This document shows positions 27,767 through 36,914 of a stretch of 64,000 nucleotides of DNA, piece after piece. The position numbers and the translations under genes were made by a program. Origin of the DNA: Planctomycetota bacterium (GTDB taxonomy: Bacteria > Planctomycetota > B15-G4); assembly GCA_029259715.1 (NCBI GenBank), contig JAJDEP010000003.1, positions 186,001-250,000 on the forward strand, read 5' to 3'. The notes under the pieces are model-generated. The model made no database searches. It saw only the letters and a program-made list of their open reading frames with translations, and was not told the DNA's origin. How positions within the stretch are numbered: the stretch's first letter is position 1; the number at the start of each line of letters is the position of its first letter.

Positions 27767-28987
27767 GTGGTTCGGTACGCGCGCAGGTCGCCAGGCGGAT
27801 TGGGAAACGGGACGCCCTGGCGTCACAACGGTCACGACACCGGCGCACTCAGAGTGACCGGTCTTTTTGCCGGGATCGGCGGTCTTGAGCTCGGACTTCA
27901 CCGTGCAGGCCACAAGACGCAGCTCTTGTGTGAAATTGACCCGCTCGCTCGACGTGTCCTTGAGAGGCGATTTCCAGAAGTCGATCTCCACGACGACGTT
28001 CGAAACCTTCATTCTCTGCCGAGAGGCACGGATCTCCTCGTGGCTGGGTTTCCCTGCCAAGACCTCAGCCAGGCAGGGACGACGAGGGGGATCCGAGGTT
28101 CGCGGTCAGGTCTGATCTCCGAGGTCTTCCGACTCGCCGAGACTTCAGATCCGCGCTGGCTTCTCCTCGAGAACGTTCCATTCATGCTCTCGCTCGACCG
28201 CGGGCAAGCCATGCGATTCCTCACGTCGAGGTTGCGCGCATCGGGCTACAACTGGGCCTACCGCGTTGTCGACACTCGCGCCTTCGGCCTGCCCCACCGT
28301 CGGAGACGTGTAATCATCCTCGCCTCTCGGAGCGACGATCCGCGCGACGTCCTGCTCTCGGAGGATGCAGGTCCGGGCGACAATGCCTCATCCACCCTTC
28401 CCACGGCATTCGGGTTCTATTGGACGGAAGGGAATCGCGGACTGGGATGGGCTGTCGACGCAGTCCCCACACTCAAGGGAGGCTCGGGCATCGGTATCCC
28501 CTCTCCCCCCGCAATCTGGATGCGCGACGGGAGCATCGTCACCCCGGATATCCGCGATGCCGAGAGACTACAGGGCTTCCCCACCGACTGGACCAGGCCT
28601 TATCTCCGTGTGGCTGGCGCAAGTCGGGGAGGCAGATGGAAACTCGTGGGCAATGCCGTGAGCGTGCCGGTCGCCAAGTGGGTTGGACAGCGCCTGCTAA
28701 GTCCAATCGCCTACAACGGCACGGCCGACGAGGCAGCCAAAGGGCACAAATGGCCGACGGCTGCATGGGACATGGGCTCCGGAATCTTTCGCTCTGATGC
28801 CTCCGAATGGCCTAAGCGCTTCAAGTGGCATCCACTCGGCTCATTCCTGAAGCACGACGCGACACCCCTGTCTCATCGAGCAGCATCCGGGTTCTTCCGG
28901 AGAGTCTCGGCGAGCCGCCTTTCGCTCGCAGACGGCTTCCTCGATGCCATCGCTGCACACGTCTCCCAATCAACCCCGGAGGATTGA
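27767..28987 (+). CDS. DNA (cytosine-5)-methyltransferase
   Basis: 406 residues with the C5-methyltransferase motifs in order: I GLFAGIGGLELGL, IV GFPCQDLSQAG (catalytic Cys near 93), VI LLLENVPFML, VIII GLPHRRRRVIIL and X GNAVSVPVAKWVG. After motif X there is an extra C-terminal segment of about 90 residues that I do not recognise. It probably methylates a short motif to protect self DNA. GTG start with GGAGG eight bases ahead. It is divergent from the vsr remnant and directly abuts the PD-(D/E)XK-like gene downstream (TGA followed at once by ATG). Druantia type II carries a cytosine methylase, but this one is not in the helicase operon. Confidence 0.9.
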   Translation: MVRYARRSPGGLGNGTPWRHNGHDTGALRVTGLFAGIGGLELGLHRAGHKTQLLCEIDPLARRVLERRFPEVDLHDDVRNLHSLPRGTDLLVAGFPCQDLSQAGTTRGIRGSRSGLISEVFRLAETSDPRWLLLENVPFMLSLDRGQAMRFLTSRLRASGYNWAYRVVDTRAFGLPHRRRRVIILASRSDDPRDVLLSEDAGPGDNASSTLPTAFGFYWTEGNRGLGWAVDAVPTLKGGSGIGIPSPPAIWMRDGSIVTPDIRDAERLQGFPTDWTRPYLRVAGASRGGRWKLVGNAVSVPVAKWVGQRLLSPIAYNGTADEAAKGHKWPTAAWDMGSGIFRSDASEWPKRFKWHPLGSFLKHDATPLSHRAASGFFRRVSASRLSLADGFLDAIAAHVSQSTPED

Positions 28988-29617
28988 ATGTCTGCCAAGA
29001 GCGACGACATCATCGAGGCACATGTCCTAGCCGCTTGCGAATACGGCGCGCACGAGGTCGCGAACAAGGTCGATAACATATGGCCCTCTCTCTCCAAGTC
29101 GGCGGGGCATTCTCCACTCCGGGAAGCCTTTGAATGCGTGGTCGTCTTCGAATCGCTCGTTCGTCTCGCCGAGACACTGCGTCAAGCACAGATCGCGTGC
29201 GAGGTCGACTGGGAGGTCCGATACTTCACTGGGCGGTGTCTCGAGAAGGCCGACTTCTCGATCTCGACCGCTGACTGTCCTAGTGCATGCCAGCCCGATG
29301 ACGACATGCGATGGCTGTTCGAGGCCAAGTGGCTATCAAGCTCTCCCGCCGCAATCCGGGCTTCGGCATCGGACGTGCTCAAGATGGCTTGGGGTCGCGC
29401 GGCGCGAACGTACTTCGTCGGGTTCTTGGGCGCCGACAAACTGGATTCGTACGCAGGCCTGATGATGGATGTGGCGAAGAGCGGAGACGTAGACTGGGAG
29501 GATTGCTCAGACATCGAGAAGGCGTCCACCTTGCTCAAGAACATCGAGCGCGTTCCTGGAATGGAGAGCGAGCTGGTTCATCTCTATCAAGTTCAGTTCG
29601 AGAGCAGACTCGATTGA
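28988..29617 (+). CDS. Putative PD-(D/E)XK restriction endonuclease paired with the cytosine methyltransferase
   Basis: 209 residues. A helical N-terminus (AHVLAACEYGAHEVANKV) precedes a core with ECVVVFESLVRLAETL, a beta strand holding KADFSIS (about 87-93) and WLFEAKWLSS (about 108-117). The D...E-x-K spacing and hydrophobic strands fit a PD-(D/E)XK nuclease. No named family recognised. It starts on the base after the methyltransferase stop, with GGAGGA ahead, so the two form one transcription and translation unit, as expected for a type II restriction pair. Function is inference from context and one motif. Confidence 0.55.
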   Translation: MSAKSDDIIEAHVLAACEYGAHEVANKVDNIWPSLSKSAGHSPLREAFECVVVFESLVRLAETLRQAQIACEVDWEVRYFTGRCLEKADFSISTADCPSACQPDDDMRWLFEAKWLSSSPAAIRASASDVLKMAWGRAARTYFVGFLGADKLDSYAGLMMDVAKSGDVDWEDCSDIEKASTLLKNIERVPGMESELVHLYQVQFESRLD

Positions 29618-29681
29618 AAGTGCTCTCTGCATCCCGGCAGTCTTGCGAGCCCTCCGCGAAGCAGTCACCGAGTTCAACGAA

Positions 29682-30833
29682 ATGACAGGCACCATCTACC
29701 ACCTCACCAACGACGACCGGCTCCTCCCCATGACGGAGGCGCCCTACGAGTCCGAGTCGCTGCTGCAGGAGCTGCTCGCCTCCTACCCCAGCCTGCTGGC
29801 CGGCGACCAGGTCAACCCGACGGCCCCACGCGAATGGCTGCTCGTGCGCCGCGAGGCAGGGGTGCCGTCCGAGGAGGGTGGCGGCAACCGCTGGTGGCTC
29901 GACCATCTCTTTCTCGACCAGGACGCGATCCCGACGCTGGTCGAGGTCAAGCGCGCTTCCGATCCACGTATCCGCCGCGAAGTCATCGGGCAGATGCTCG
30001 ACTACGCCGCCAACGCCATCGCCTACTGGCCCGTCGAGCGCCTGCGGGCCGATTTCGAGCAGGAGTGTCACAGCACAGGCACGGACCCCGACGAGGCGAT
30101 CCTCGGCCTCCGATCGGGCGCCGACTCGGTCGAGCCGTTCTGGAAGGACGTCAAGACCAACCTGCAGGCCGGCCGCATCAGGCTCGTCTTCGTCGCCGAC
30201 CAGATCCCGCCCGAGCTGCAGCGGGTGGTCGAATTCCTCAACGAGCAGATGGACCCGGCCGAGGTCCTGGCCTTGCAGGTCCGTCAATACGTCGGCGAGG
30301 GGCGCAAGACACTCGTGCCCACCGTGCTCGGCCTGACCGCTCAGGCGCAGCAGAAGAAATCCTCGAGCCGGCCGTCCAGGACGTGGGACGAGGCGAGCTT
30401 CTTCACCGAGGCCGAAAGTACGGATCCAGAAGCCGCCCCGATCCTGCGCAGACTATTCAGCTGGGCACGCGAGAGCGGACTCGGCCTCGAGTTTGGCACC
30501 GGCGTCAACAGGGGCTCGTTCTATCCCCACATCATCTACAGCGATGGGAGCGGGAAGTGGCACCAGACATTCGCGGCGTGGACCGACGGTTACATCGAGA
30601 CTCAGTTTCAGCACTTGGGCAACGGGCTGGCCTTCCGGGACGAAGCCATGCGGGCCGAACTGATGCGTCGACTCAACGCAATCCCCGGCATCGACCTACC
30701 CACAGATCACATCGCGCGGAGGCCCAAGTTCCACTGCACGGTGCTGGCGGACGAAGCCGCCATGCAAGAGTTCCTCGACGTGATGAACTGGACGATTGAG
30801 GTCGCGCGCAACTACGAGCCTCAAGAGGCCTGA
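29682..30833 (+). CDS. PD-(D/E)XK nuclease-domain protein of unknown role (gene 1 of a pair)
   Basis: 383 residues. The N-terminal half has the nuclease core: RWWLDHLFLDQDAIPTLVEV then K-R (the Asp near 74 and E-V-K near 86-88), followed by IRREVIGQMLDYAANAI, whose Gln is typical of NucS/DUF91-like nucleases. The C-terminal half (about 240-383) is a separate alpha/beta domain with FGTGVNRGSFYPHIIYSDG, unrecognised. Start at 29682 preferred over 29643 on sequence quality. The next gene follows after three bases and is also a PD-(D/E)XK protein, suggesting joint action. Confidence 0.6.
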   Translation: MTGTIYHLTNDDRLLPMTEAPYESESLLQELLASYPSLLAGDQVNPTAPREWLLVRREAGVPSEEGGGNRWWLDHLFLDQDAIPTLVEVKRASDPRIRREVIGQMLDYAANAIAYWPVERLRADFEQECHSTGTDPDEAILGLRSGADSVEPFWKDVKTNLQAGRIRLVFVADQIPPELQRVVEFLNEQMDPAEVLALQVRQYVGEGRKTLVPTVLGLTAQAQQKKSSSRPSRTWDEASFFTEAESTDPEAAPILRRLFSWARESGLGLEFGTGVNRGSFYPHIIYSDGSGKWHQTFAAWTDGYIETQFQHLGNGLAFRDEAMRAELMRRLNAIPGIDLPTDHIARRPKFHCTVLADEAAMQEFLDVMNWTIEVARNYEPQEA

Positions 30834-30836
30834 CCC

Positions 30837-31898
30837 ATGGCCCTCTTCACCCTCACCGACTCCGGCATTACCGCCGCGACCAACACGACCTTCGCGATCG
30901 AGGGGATCTCAGAGCGAGGTGACCTCCAACGCATCCTGCGCGACAACATCGGGTTCATCGCCCCCGACACCATGGTCCTCGCCGAGGAGTTCGGCGACTG
31001 GGACGAGAGCCGGCGCCGGATCGATCTTCTCTGCCTCGACGCCAACGCCGACCTTGTCGTGGTCGAGCTCAAGCGCACCGAAGCCGGCGGGCACATGGAA
31101 CTTCAGGCCATCCGCTACGCAGCGATGGTCTCGACCATGACCTTTGAGCAGGCCGTCCGAGCGCACACGGCATACCTCATGGCCCGCGGACTCGAGCAGG
31201 ACGCCGAGGCCGAGATCCTTTCCTTCCTCGGCTGGGATTCCTCCGAGCAGGACGACTTCGCCTCCAACGCTCGCATCGTCCTGGTCTCCGCCGACTTCTC
31301 GCGCGAGCTGACCACCTCCGTCCTCTGGCTGCTCGACCGCGACCTCGACATCCGCTGCGTCCGGCTTCAGCCTTACAAGGTCGACAACCGCCTGCTGCTC
31401 GACATTCGCCAGGTCTTGCCGCTCCCCGAGGCGGTGGATTACCAGGTCAAGGTGCGGGAGAAGGAGCGCCGCGAGCGCAAGAAGAAGTCCGGCGGCGCGG
31501 ACTTCACCCGCTACGACCTGCACATCGGCGACCAGGTCTTCGAGAACCAATGGAAGCGCAACGCCATCTACATCACGGTTTCCCACCTCTGCTCGCGCGG
31601 GCACACGCCCGAGCAGATCCAGAAGACGCTCTCGTGGAAGAATCGGCTGTGGCTCTCGCTTCCCGGCGAGCTGGATTCAGAGGAGTTCTGCAGCGAGGCG
31701 CTGGCGCAGGCCCAGAACGGCGGGTTGGCGTTCGCGCCTCGGCGGTGGTTCTGCCAGGACGACCAGCTGATCCACTCAGGCGGCAACACCTGGGCATTCA
31801 CCAATCAGTGGGGTGGCAAGGCGATCGAGGCCATCAAGCAGCTGGCCCAGGACCATCCGGCCGAACGGATATCCGTGGTCAAAACCGAGCGTGGCTAG
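30837..31898 (+). CDS. PD-(D/E)XK nuclease-domain protein (DUF91/NucS-like core; gene 2 of a pair)
   Basis: 353 residues. Core motif RRIDLLCLDANADLVVVELK (Asp near 62, E-L-K near 74-76) and a following helix with MELQAIRYAAMVSTM. After a Lys/Glu linker (KEKERRERKKKSGG) comes a second domain (about 225-353) with ICSRGHTPEQIQKTLSW-like helix and WFCQDDQLIHSGGNTWAF, possibly an effector or DNA-recognition module. Third base after the previous stop, AGAGG upstream. The gene converges on the RelE-UvrD gene with only ten bases between stops. Not a known restriction enzyme by sequence alone. Confidence 0.6.
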   Translation: MALFTLTDSGITAATNTTFAIEGISERGDLQRILRDNIGFIAPDTMVLAEEFGDWDESRRRIDLLCLDANADLVVVELKRTEAGGHMELQAIRYAAMVSTMTFEQAVRAHTAYLMARGLEQDAEAEILSFLGWDSSEQDDFASNARIVLVSADFSRELTTSVLWLLDRDLDIRCVRLQPYKVDNRLLLDIRQVLPLPEAVDYQVKVREKERRERKKKSGGADFTRYDLHIGDQVFENQWKRNAIYITVSHLCSRGHTPEQIQKTLSWKNRLWLSLPGELDSEEFCSEALAQAQNGGLAFAPRRWFCQDDQLIHSGGNTWAFTNQWGGKAIEAIKQLAQDHPAERISVVKTERG

Positions 31899-31908
31899 GC
31901 GCGAACAA

Positions 31909-34014
31909 TCAGCCGCGCATGTCGTCGAGAAACTCCGACCCCGGCTCCACCCCCGTCACCAGCAGCCGGTCCCTTGCCCGCGTGCATGCCACATACAGCA
32001 AGTGACGCTCGGTGTCATAGACTTCCGCGAGGTCCGAATCGTCGGTGACAGTTTCAATGCGCTCCTGGAGCGGCACGACCTCGTCATTGCAGGCCATGAC
32101 GGCCACGGCACGGAACTCGAGGCCCTTGGCGCGGTGCATCGTGCTGAGTGAGGCCTGACCGTGGACCGTCTCCATGCGAGGGCCGACTACGCGATAGGGC
32201 GTTTCAGAAGCCTTCAGCGCCGCCTCAGCGCGTGATACCTGAGCCTCCGAGCGGACGAAGACTGCGATCTCGTGGGGCTTGAGACCATCGGCAGTCCAGC
32301 TTCTGATTCGATCCGCGACGAGCTGCACCTCGGCTTCCGGTGACTCAACGACCTCGACGATCGGCGCCGGTCCGTTGAACACCGAAACCGTGCCGCGGCG
32401 GTCCTCGGCGTTGCCGTCGACGTCGGCCACTTCGGGGCCCAGCAGCTTGTCTGCTTGCTTGCGGATCTGGTGGGACGTGCGGTAGTTGATGCGCAGCGTC
32501 GATGAGCGCCCGCGGATGTCGACGCCCAACGCCTTCCACGAGAACGGCTGCTGGAAGATGCGCTGACCCAGGTCTCCCGCGAAGAACAGGCTCTCGGGAC
32601 GGCCCTCTCCCAGCGCCGCCAGGAATCGCAGCTCAGCCACGCCAATGTCCTGCGCCTCATCGACGACGGCGAAGTCGTAGGGCGGGTTGGTTGACCCTGC
32701 GAGCGCCTCGGTCAGTCGCCCAAAGACGCTCGACATGGTCACGAGGCCGCGCTGCTTGAGCCCGGCGGCGACCTGCTCGAACACCTGCCACAGCAGCTTG
32801 CGCTGGGTCTCGGCCAAGCGCGTCTTGCGACCCAGGCGACGCACGTCCCGGTAGGCCTCCCAGTCCGTGAGCTGCCAGGCATCGACGACGGCCGACCACT
32901 CGGTCCACAGGAACTGGGGACTGAAGCGCAGGCCTTCGACGCCCGATGCTGCCTCGCCCAGCAGTTCCCGCACGACTTCCTCGGAAGCCAGCTCGGCCGG
33001 CCCGACGTGGACCTCGTGCAAGCGCAGCGCCAGGCCCTCCATCGAGAGCACGTCGAGGCGCTCAGCCAGCCGGGGTTCGTTGCCGATGAGCCGCCGCAGC
33101 TTGACCCGCAGCGCGTTGGCGAGCGTCTCCGAGAAAGTCGTAAGCAGCACACGCGCATCCGGATGGCGCCGGGCCAGGTGCACGGCCCGGTGCAGGGCCA
33201 CGATCGTCTTGCCAGTCCCCGCGGATCCAGCAACCCGCGCCGGACCCGAGAACTCCCGCTCGACGATCTGGCGCTGTGCCGGGTGCAGGAAAACCGTCCA
33301 CTTCTCCCAGGGGAAGTCGAGCGCCCGCTCAAGCTCGTCCTTGTCGGTCATGACCCGGAAGCGCCGCTGGGCGTCCGGGTGCTCGAAGGGGTCGGCCGCG
33401 GCCGCGGTGTGCACCGGGACGGCAGGCGTGTTACCCGTGGCCAACTCAAGCAGCGCCTCGGAAGCCTCAGCCGGCAGGTGATCGGCCAGCTCAAGCACCG
33501 AGTCCTCCGTTGCGGCCCTCACGTCGGCCATCCACTCCAGCGGGACGCCGTAACCCAGCAGGTCGTCCTCGGACACATCCTCGAAGAGCGGACGCAATGG
33601 CGCCTTTGGCGCGAGCTCGGCGGGCTCAGCCACCGCAACCGCCACCGCCTCGACGTACCGCGGGATCTCGATCTCGCGCACGGTCTCCCGCACCTCGACG
33701 AGTTGCGCCGCGCCGGTCTTCGGGTGGCGCTCCAGCTTGCGACGCTCGGCCCACGCGTAGGCGTCGTCGTGGTGGTCGACATAGCACAGCATGAGGCTGG
33801 CGGCGGTCTTGTGCACGATGACCCGGATGTCGCGGCTCACCCGCACCGACCAGAAGTTCTTGTCCTTCGCCCGGTCGAGCTTGTGGAACTGCAGCCCGGG
33901 CTGGGCCGGGTTCATCTGCAGGTCGAAGGCCGTGGTCTTGACGGCCTTTTGCTCGTCGTTGGTCAGCTTGCCCAAGCTGTCCGTGAAGGTGTCCGCGATG
34001 CGGAACTCCATCAT
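31909..34014 (-). CDS. RelE-like domain fused to UvrD-family SF1 helicase
   Basis: 701 residues. The N-terminal 100 residues are a RelE/ParE-like fold (FTDSLGKLTNDEQKAVKTTA, NFWSVRVSRDIRVIVHKT, LCYVDHHDDAYAWAERRK). A linker follows, then a complete UvrD helicase: GSAGTGKT (about 266), AVVDEAQDIG (about 451), FFAGDLGQRIFQQ, LRINYRTSHQIRKQ, TMHRAKGLEFRAV and YVACTRARDR (about 675). The start overlaps the mod stop by four bases, so it is the last gene of the restriction operon. Helicases of this sort unwind or translocate on DNA. The RelE-like domain may be a binding rather than toxin module. Function in the operon unknown. Confidence 0.8.
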   Translation of the reverse strand: MMEFRIADTFTDSLGKLTNDEQKAVKTTAFDLQMNPAQPGLQFHKLDRAKDKNFWSVRVSRDIRVIVHKTAASLMLCYVDHHDDAYAWAERRKLERHPKTGAAQLVEVRETVREIEIPRYVEAVAVAVAEPAELAPKAPLRPLFEDVSEDDLLGYGVPLEWMADVRAATEDSVLELADHLPAEASEALLELATGNTPAVPVHTAAAADPFEHPDAQRRFRVMTDKDELERALDFPWEKWTVFLHPAQRQIVEREFSGPARVAGSAGTGKTIVALHRAVHLARRHPDARVLLTTFSETLANALRVKLRRLIGNEPRLAERLDVLSMEGLALRLHEVHVGPAELASEEVVRELLGEAASGVEGLRFSPQFLWTEWSAVVDAWQLTDWEAYRDVRRLGRKTRLAETQRKLLWQVFEQVAAGLKQRGLVTMSSVFGRLTEALAGSTNPPYDFAVVDEAQDIGVAELRFLAALGEGRPESLFFAGDLGQRIFQQPFSWKALGVDIRGRSSTLRINYRTSHQIRKQADKLLGPEVADVDGNAEDRRGTVSVFNGPAPIVEVVESPEAEVQLVADRIRSWTADGLKPHEIAVFVRSEAQVSRAEAALKASETPYRVVGPRMETVHGQASLSTMHRAKGLEFRAVAVMACNDEVVPLQERIETVTDDSDLAEVYDTERHLLYVACTRARDRLLVTGVEPGSEFLDDMRG

Positions 34015-36842
34015 TCGACCCGATACACCTTCATGACCTCGTCGCCCAGGTGGTTGATGACCTTGACGGCGATGCGCCCCGATGCCGGCTTGGGGAAGGG
34101 CCGTGAAGTGTCGCTGTGCCGCGTCTCCCAGGCATCCTTGTCGATCTCGGCCTTGAGCGTGGTCTTGAGCGCCTTGTACGGGTCGTTGGCGCCCAAGAAG
34201 TAGGCGTGCCGCACGAAGAAGCTCTCTTCGTTGTAGTCGGTGTCGATGAACCAGCAGGCGATGCCCTCGGCGCCGTCGCTGCGCACCTCGCCCGAGCTGG
34301 GATGGAAGACGTCGACGCCGTTGATCTTGACGACGATCTGCCCGGGGTCGTCGTCGTCCGGCAGGATGTCGATGTCGGGCTCGCCGAAGATCACGAACAG
34401 GTTGCCCTTGCCTGTGTTCTTCAGGTCGTCGGCCATGTGCAGGTCGGCGTTCATGTGGGCCTTGAGCACCGGCACCTTGCCCAGACTGTCGAACTCGGTG
34501 GAGTGGGCGTCGTAACTGAATGCGCAGGCGATGAGCACGTCGAAGCCGGCGTCGGCTGCCTCGCGCGCCGCGGCCACCAGGTCAGCCCGTGACACCGTGC
34601 CGAACTCGGGGCCGATGAACACGGCCGCGCGTCGCTCCAGGCCGTCGTCCTCGGTGCCCTCCTGGTAGCGCCCCTCGGCCGAAATCCACTTGCCCGGCCA
34701 GGGCGCGAGGGACGAGAACGTGATCTTGTCCTCCTTGTGCGCCTGCTGGACGCCAGCCTTCTCGAGGTTCTCGAGAATCATCGTGACGAAGTCGGCGGCT
34801 TCGGCAGTCTCGGACTCAGCCACGGCCAGCGGGTCGATGAGCTCGTCGTCCGCGCCCACGTGCAGGCTGCGGTGCGGGCTCAGGCTCTCGACCGTGAAGG
34901 GCCCGGCCACGCGGACGGTCTTCTTGTCCTCGTAGGGCTTGTTGTAGAGGTACTCGAATTCGGCCTTCGCGGCGATGGAGTCGTCGATCTCCTTTTGGCG
35001 TGCGATGCGTGCCTTCCACCAGTCGGTGTGGAGGGTCTTAGCGTCGTTGGACCACTTGGGATCGGCCTCGCGAGGAATCTCCCACTCCTCCCAAGCCTTG
35101 TCGAGGGCCGCGTTGAGCTGCTCGCGGAGCGGTTCGAGCGTTTCCTGCCACTTGTCGTGGATGACGTCGATCTCCGCGTTGATAGCGATCGACTTGAGTG
35201 TGATGTGCGGGACGCGCTCGTAGACGAAGCCGTGGCGGATGTTCCCGTGCGTCGGCTGAGAACTCGGACCGGAGCCTGTAACCTCGGCTTCCTTGAGCTG
35301 GCCATCGTGGGAATCGGCAAGCAGGTAGAAGGGGTAGCGGGTGCCCATGATGCGGGCACGGGCCAGAGCAAGAGACACGCGGGACGTGTCGATGGTGATC
35401 CAACGGCGGCCCCATTGCTCAGCGGCCGTGGCGGTAGTTCCGGATCCGCATGTTGGATCGAGGACCAAGTCGCCGGGGTCAGTGGCCATCAGTATGCAGC
35501 GTTCGACCACATTCGCGTTGGTCTCAACAATATAGGCCTTCTCGTAGCCGAACCCCGACGGTTTCAGATCAAACCACGTGGAGTTGATATGAGAACGTCG
35601 ACCATCGTCTCGGTATCGCTTCCACAATAGACTCTTGCCAACAGACACGAAGTAGCCCGCTCTTGCCACGCGCCCAAGGCCGTCATCCGAGACGGACCAT
35701 CCTCGAGTTCCAGATGGCTGATGTGCCCTTCCCTCAAAGACAAACGGCCGTCTCGAGCTATCACCTCCGGTTTGCGAAGTGCAATCACTTAGTCGCAAGA
35801 TCCGCCCATCGGGCCGCGGCACTTCGCCAGTCTTTTGCTTGAGTGACAGGTCGATAAGCTCGCCACTCTCGGTTTCGACGCAGACATACCTTTCCTTTGG
35901 ATTGTCAATTGGCGGCTTCGCAACTGTGACGATGCGCCGCTTTAGCTCGGGCAGACTTCTGGCGTACCAGAGCAAGTAGTCAGAGACGGACGGAATTGCC
36001 CCGCCCGACTGACCAGTCGTCTTTGAGAAGAGGATTTGACCCGCGAAATTCTGATCTCCAAACACCTCGTCCAGCACACACCGGATTCGGTGGACGTTCT
36101 CATCACCAATCTGCACAAAGATGCTGCCACTATCAGCAAGGAGATCGCGAGCGACTGTAAGGCGATCACGTAGATAGGTCAGGTAGCTTTGAATCCCGTC
36201 CCGCCATGTATCACGAAACGCTTTGACCTGTTCCGGCTCACGCGTGATGTGATCTGTCTTCCCGTCCTTTACTTCGCGACTTGTCGTCGACCATTGGAAG
36301 TTGCTGTTGAACTTGATGCCGTAGGGTGGGTCGAAGTAGATGCATTGCACCTTGCCGCCCAGACCCTCGCGCTCGGCCAGGCTCGCCATGACCTGCAGCG
36401 AGTCGCCCAGGATCATGCGGTTCGTCCAGTTGGACTCGTGCTGGTAGAACTCCGTCTTGGCCGCGTCGCCGCCCTCGACGCCATTGAAGTCGGCGAATAG
36501 ATCCGCCTGCAGCCCGCCGCCCTGCCTGGCGGCCTCGTCCGCGGCCTGCTTGCTGCGCTTGACGAGGTCGTCGATGAGCACCTTGGGGTGCACCTTCTCC
36601 TGGATGAACAGCGGCGGCGCGTTGACCGCGAGGTCCGACCAGTCCTGCTCATCCTTGCCGCGCCAGACGAGCTGGGGGTCCAAGTCGCGGTTTCGGCGCT
36701 CGTAGGCCACGCGGATCGGATCCTGGACCGACTCGTCGAGCATCGACTGGTGCTCGGCCGTGGGGATGTTCGTCCGCGCGGCCTCCTCGTGGGTGATCGT
36801 CGCGACCTTCTTCTTGCTCCCCTTGGTTGCCCGCTTAGCCAT
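34011..36842 (-). CDS. Type III-like DNA adenine methyltransferase (Mod, beta class)
   Basis: 943 residues. Motif IV DPPYGIKF (about 170) precedes motif I DPTCGSGTT (about 466), the beta-class order of type III Mod N6-adenine methyltransferases. The target-recognition region lies between. An N-terminal extension is basic (MAKRATKGSKKK). A large C-terminal part (about 600-943) with FIDTDYNEESFFVRHAYF is typical of the Mod partner of BPTD_3080-type Res proteins. It should methylate adenine at the recognition site and specify cleavage by Res. The DNA encoding the recognition region (about 35520-36310) is clearly lower in G+C than both flanks (33/60 at 35941-36000, 32/60 at 36061-36120), pointing to a swapped module. 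Confidence 0.88.
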   Translation of the reverse strand: MAKRATKGSKKKVATITHEEAARTNIPTAEHQSMLDESVQDPIRVAYERRNRDLDPQLVWRGKDEQDWSDLAVNAPPLFIQEKVHPKVLIDDLVKRSKQAADEAARQGGGLQADLFADFNGVEGGDAAKTEFYQHESNWTNRMILGDSLQVMASLAEREGLGGKVQCIYFDPPYGIKFNSNFQWSTTSREVKDGKTDHITREPEQVKAFRDTWRDGIQSYLTYLRDRLTVARDLLADSGSIFVQIGDENVHRIRCVLDEVFGDQNFAGQILFSKTTGQSGGAIPSVSDYLLWYARSLPELKRRIVTVAKPPIDNPKERYVCVETESGELIDLSLKQKTGEVPRPDGRILRLSDCTSQTGGDSSRRPFVFEGRAHQPSGTRGWSVSDDGLGRVARAGYFVSVGKSLLWKRYRDDGRRSHINSTWFDLKPSGFGYEKAYIVETNANVVERCILMATDPGDLVLDPTCGSGTTATAAEQWGRRWITIDTSRVSLALARARIMGTRYPFYLLADSHDGQLKEAEVTGSGPSSQPTHGNIRHGFVYERVPHITLKSIAINAEIDVIHDKWQETLEPLREQLNAALDKAWEEWEIPREADPKWSNDAKTLHTDWWKARIARQKEIDDSIAAKAEFEYLYNKPYEDKKTVRVAGPFTVESLSPHRSLHVGADDELIDPLAVAESETAEAADFVTMILENLEKAGVQQAHKEDKITFSSLAPWPGKWISAEGRYQEGTEDDGLERRAAVFIGPEFGTVSRADLVAAAREAADAGFDVLIACAFSYDAHSTEFDSLGKVPVLKAHMNADLHMADDLKNTGKGNLFVIFGEPDIDILPDDDDPGQIVVKINGVDVFHPSSGEVRSDGAEGIACWFIDTDYNEESFFVRHAYFLGANDPYKALKTTLKAEIDKDAWETRHSDTSRPFPKPASGRIAVKVINHLGDEVMKVYRVE

Positions 36843-36914
36843 CCCTCAGCTCCTCGCGCTCATTTTGACGTGGCGTCGCTGACCGCTCATCGTGACGCCT
36901 CTTCCATTGCCCAT

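Larger units (their letters stand above)
17172..29617. other. Lower-GC defence block, probable horizontal acquisition
   Basis: Individual 60-base lines counted here are 35/60 (17521-17580), 38/60 (19681-19740) and 31/60 (27601-27660) G+C, against 45/60 at 34861-34920 outside the block. All genes inside are defence-type. No flanking tRNA, direct repeat or integrase was found, so boundaries are placed at the gene edges. Confidence 0.55.
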
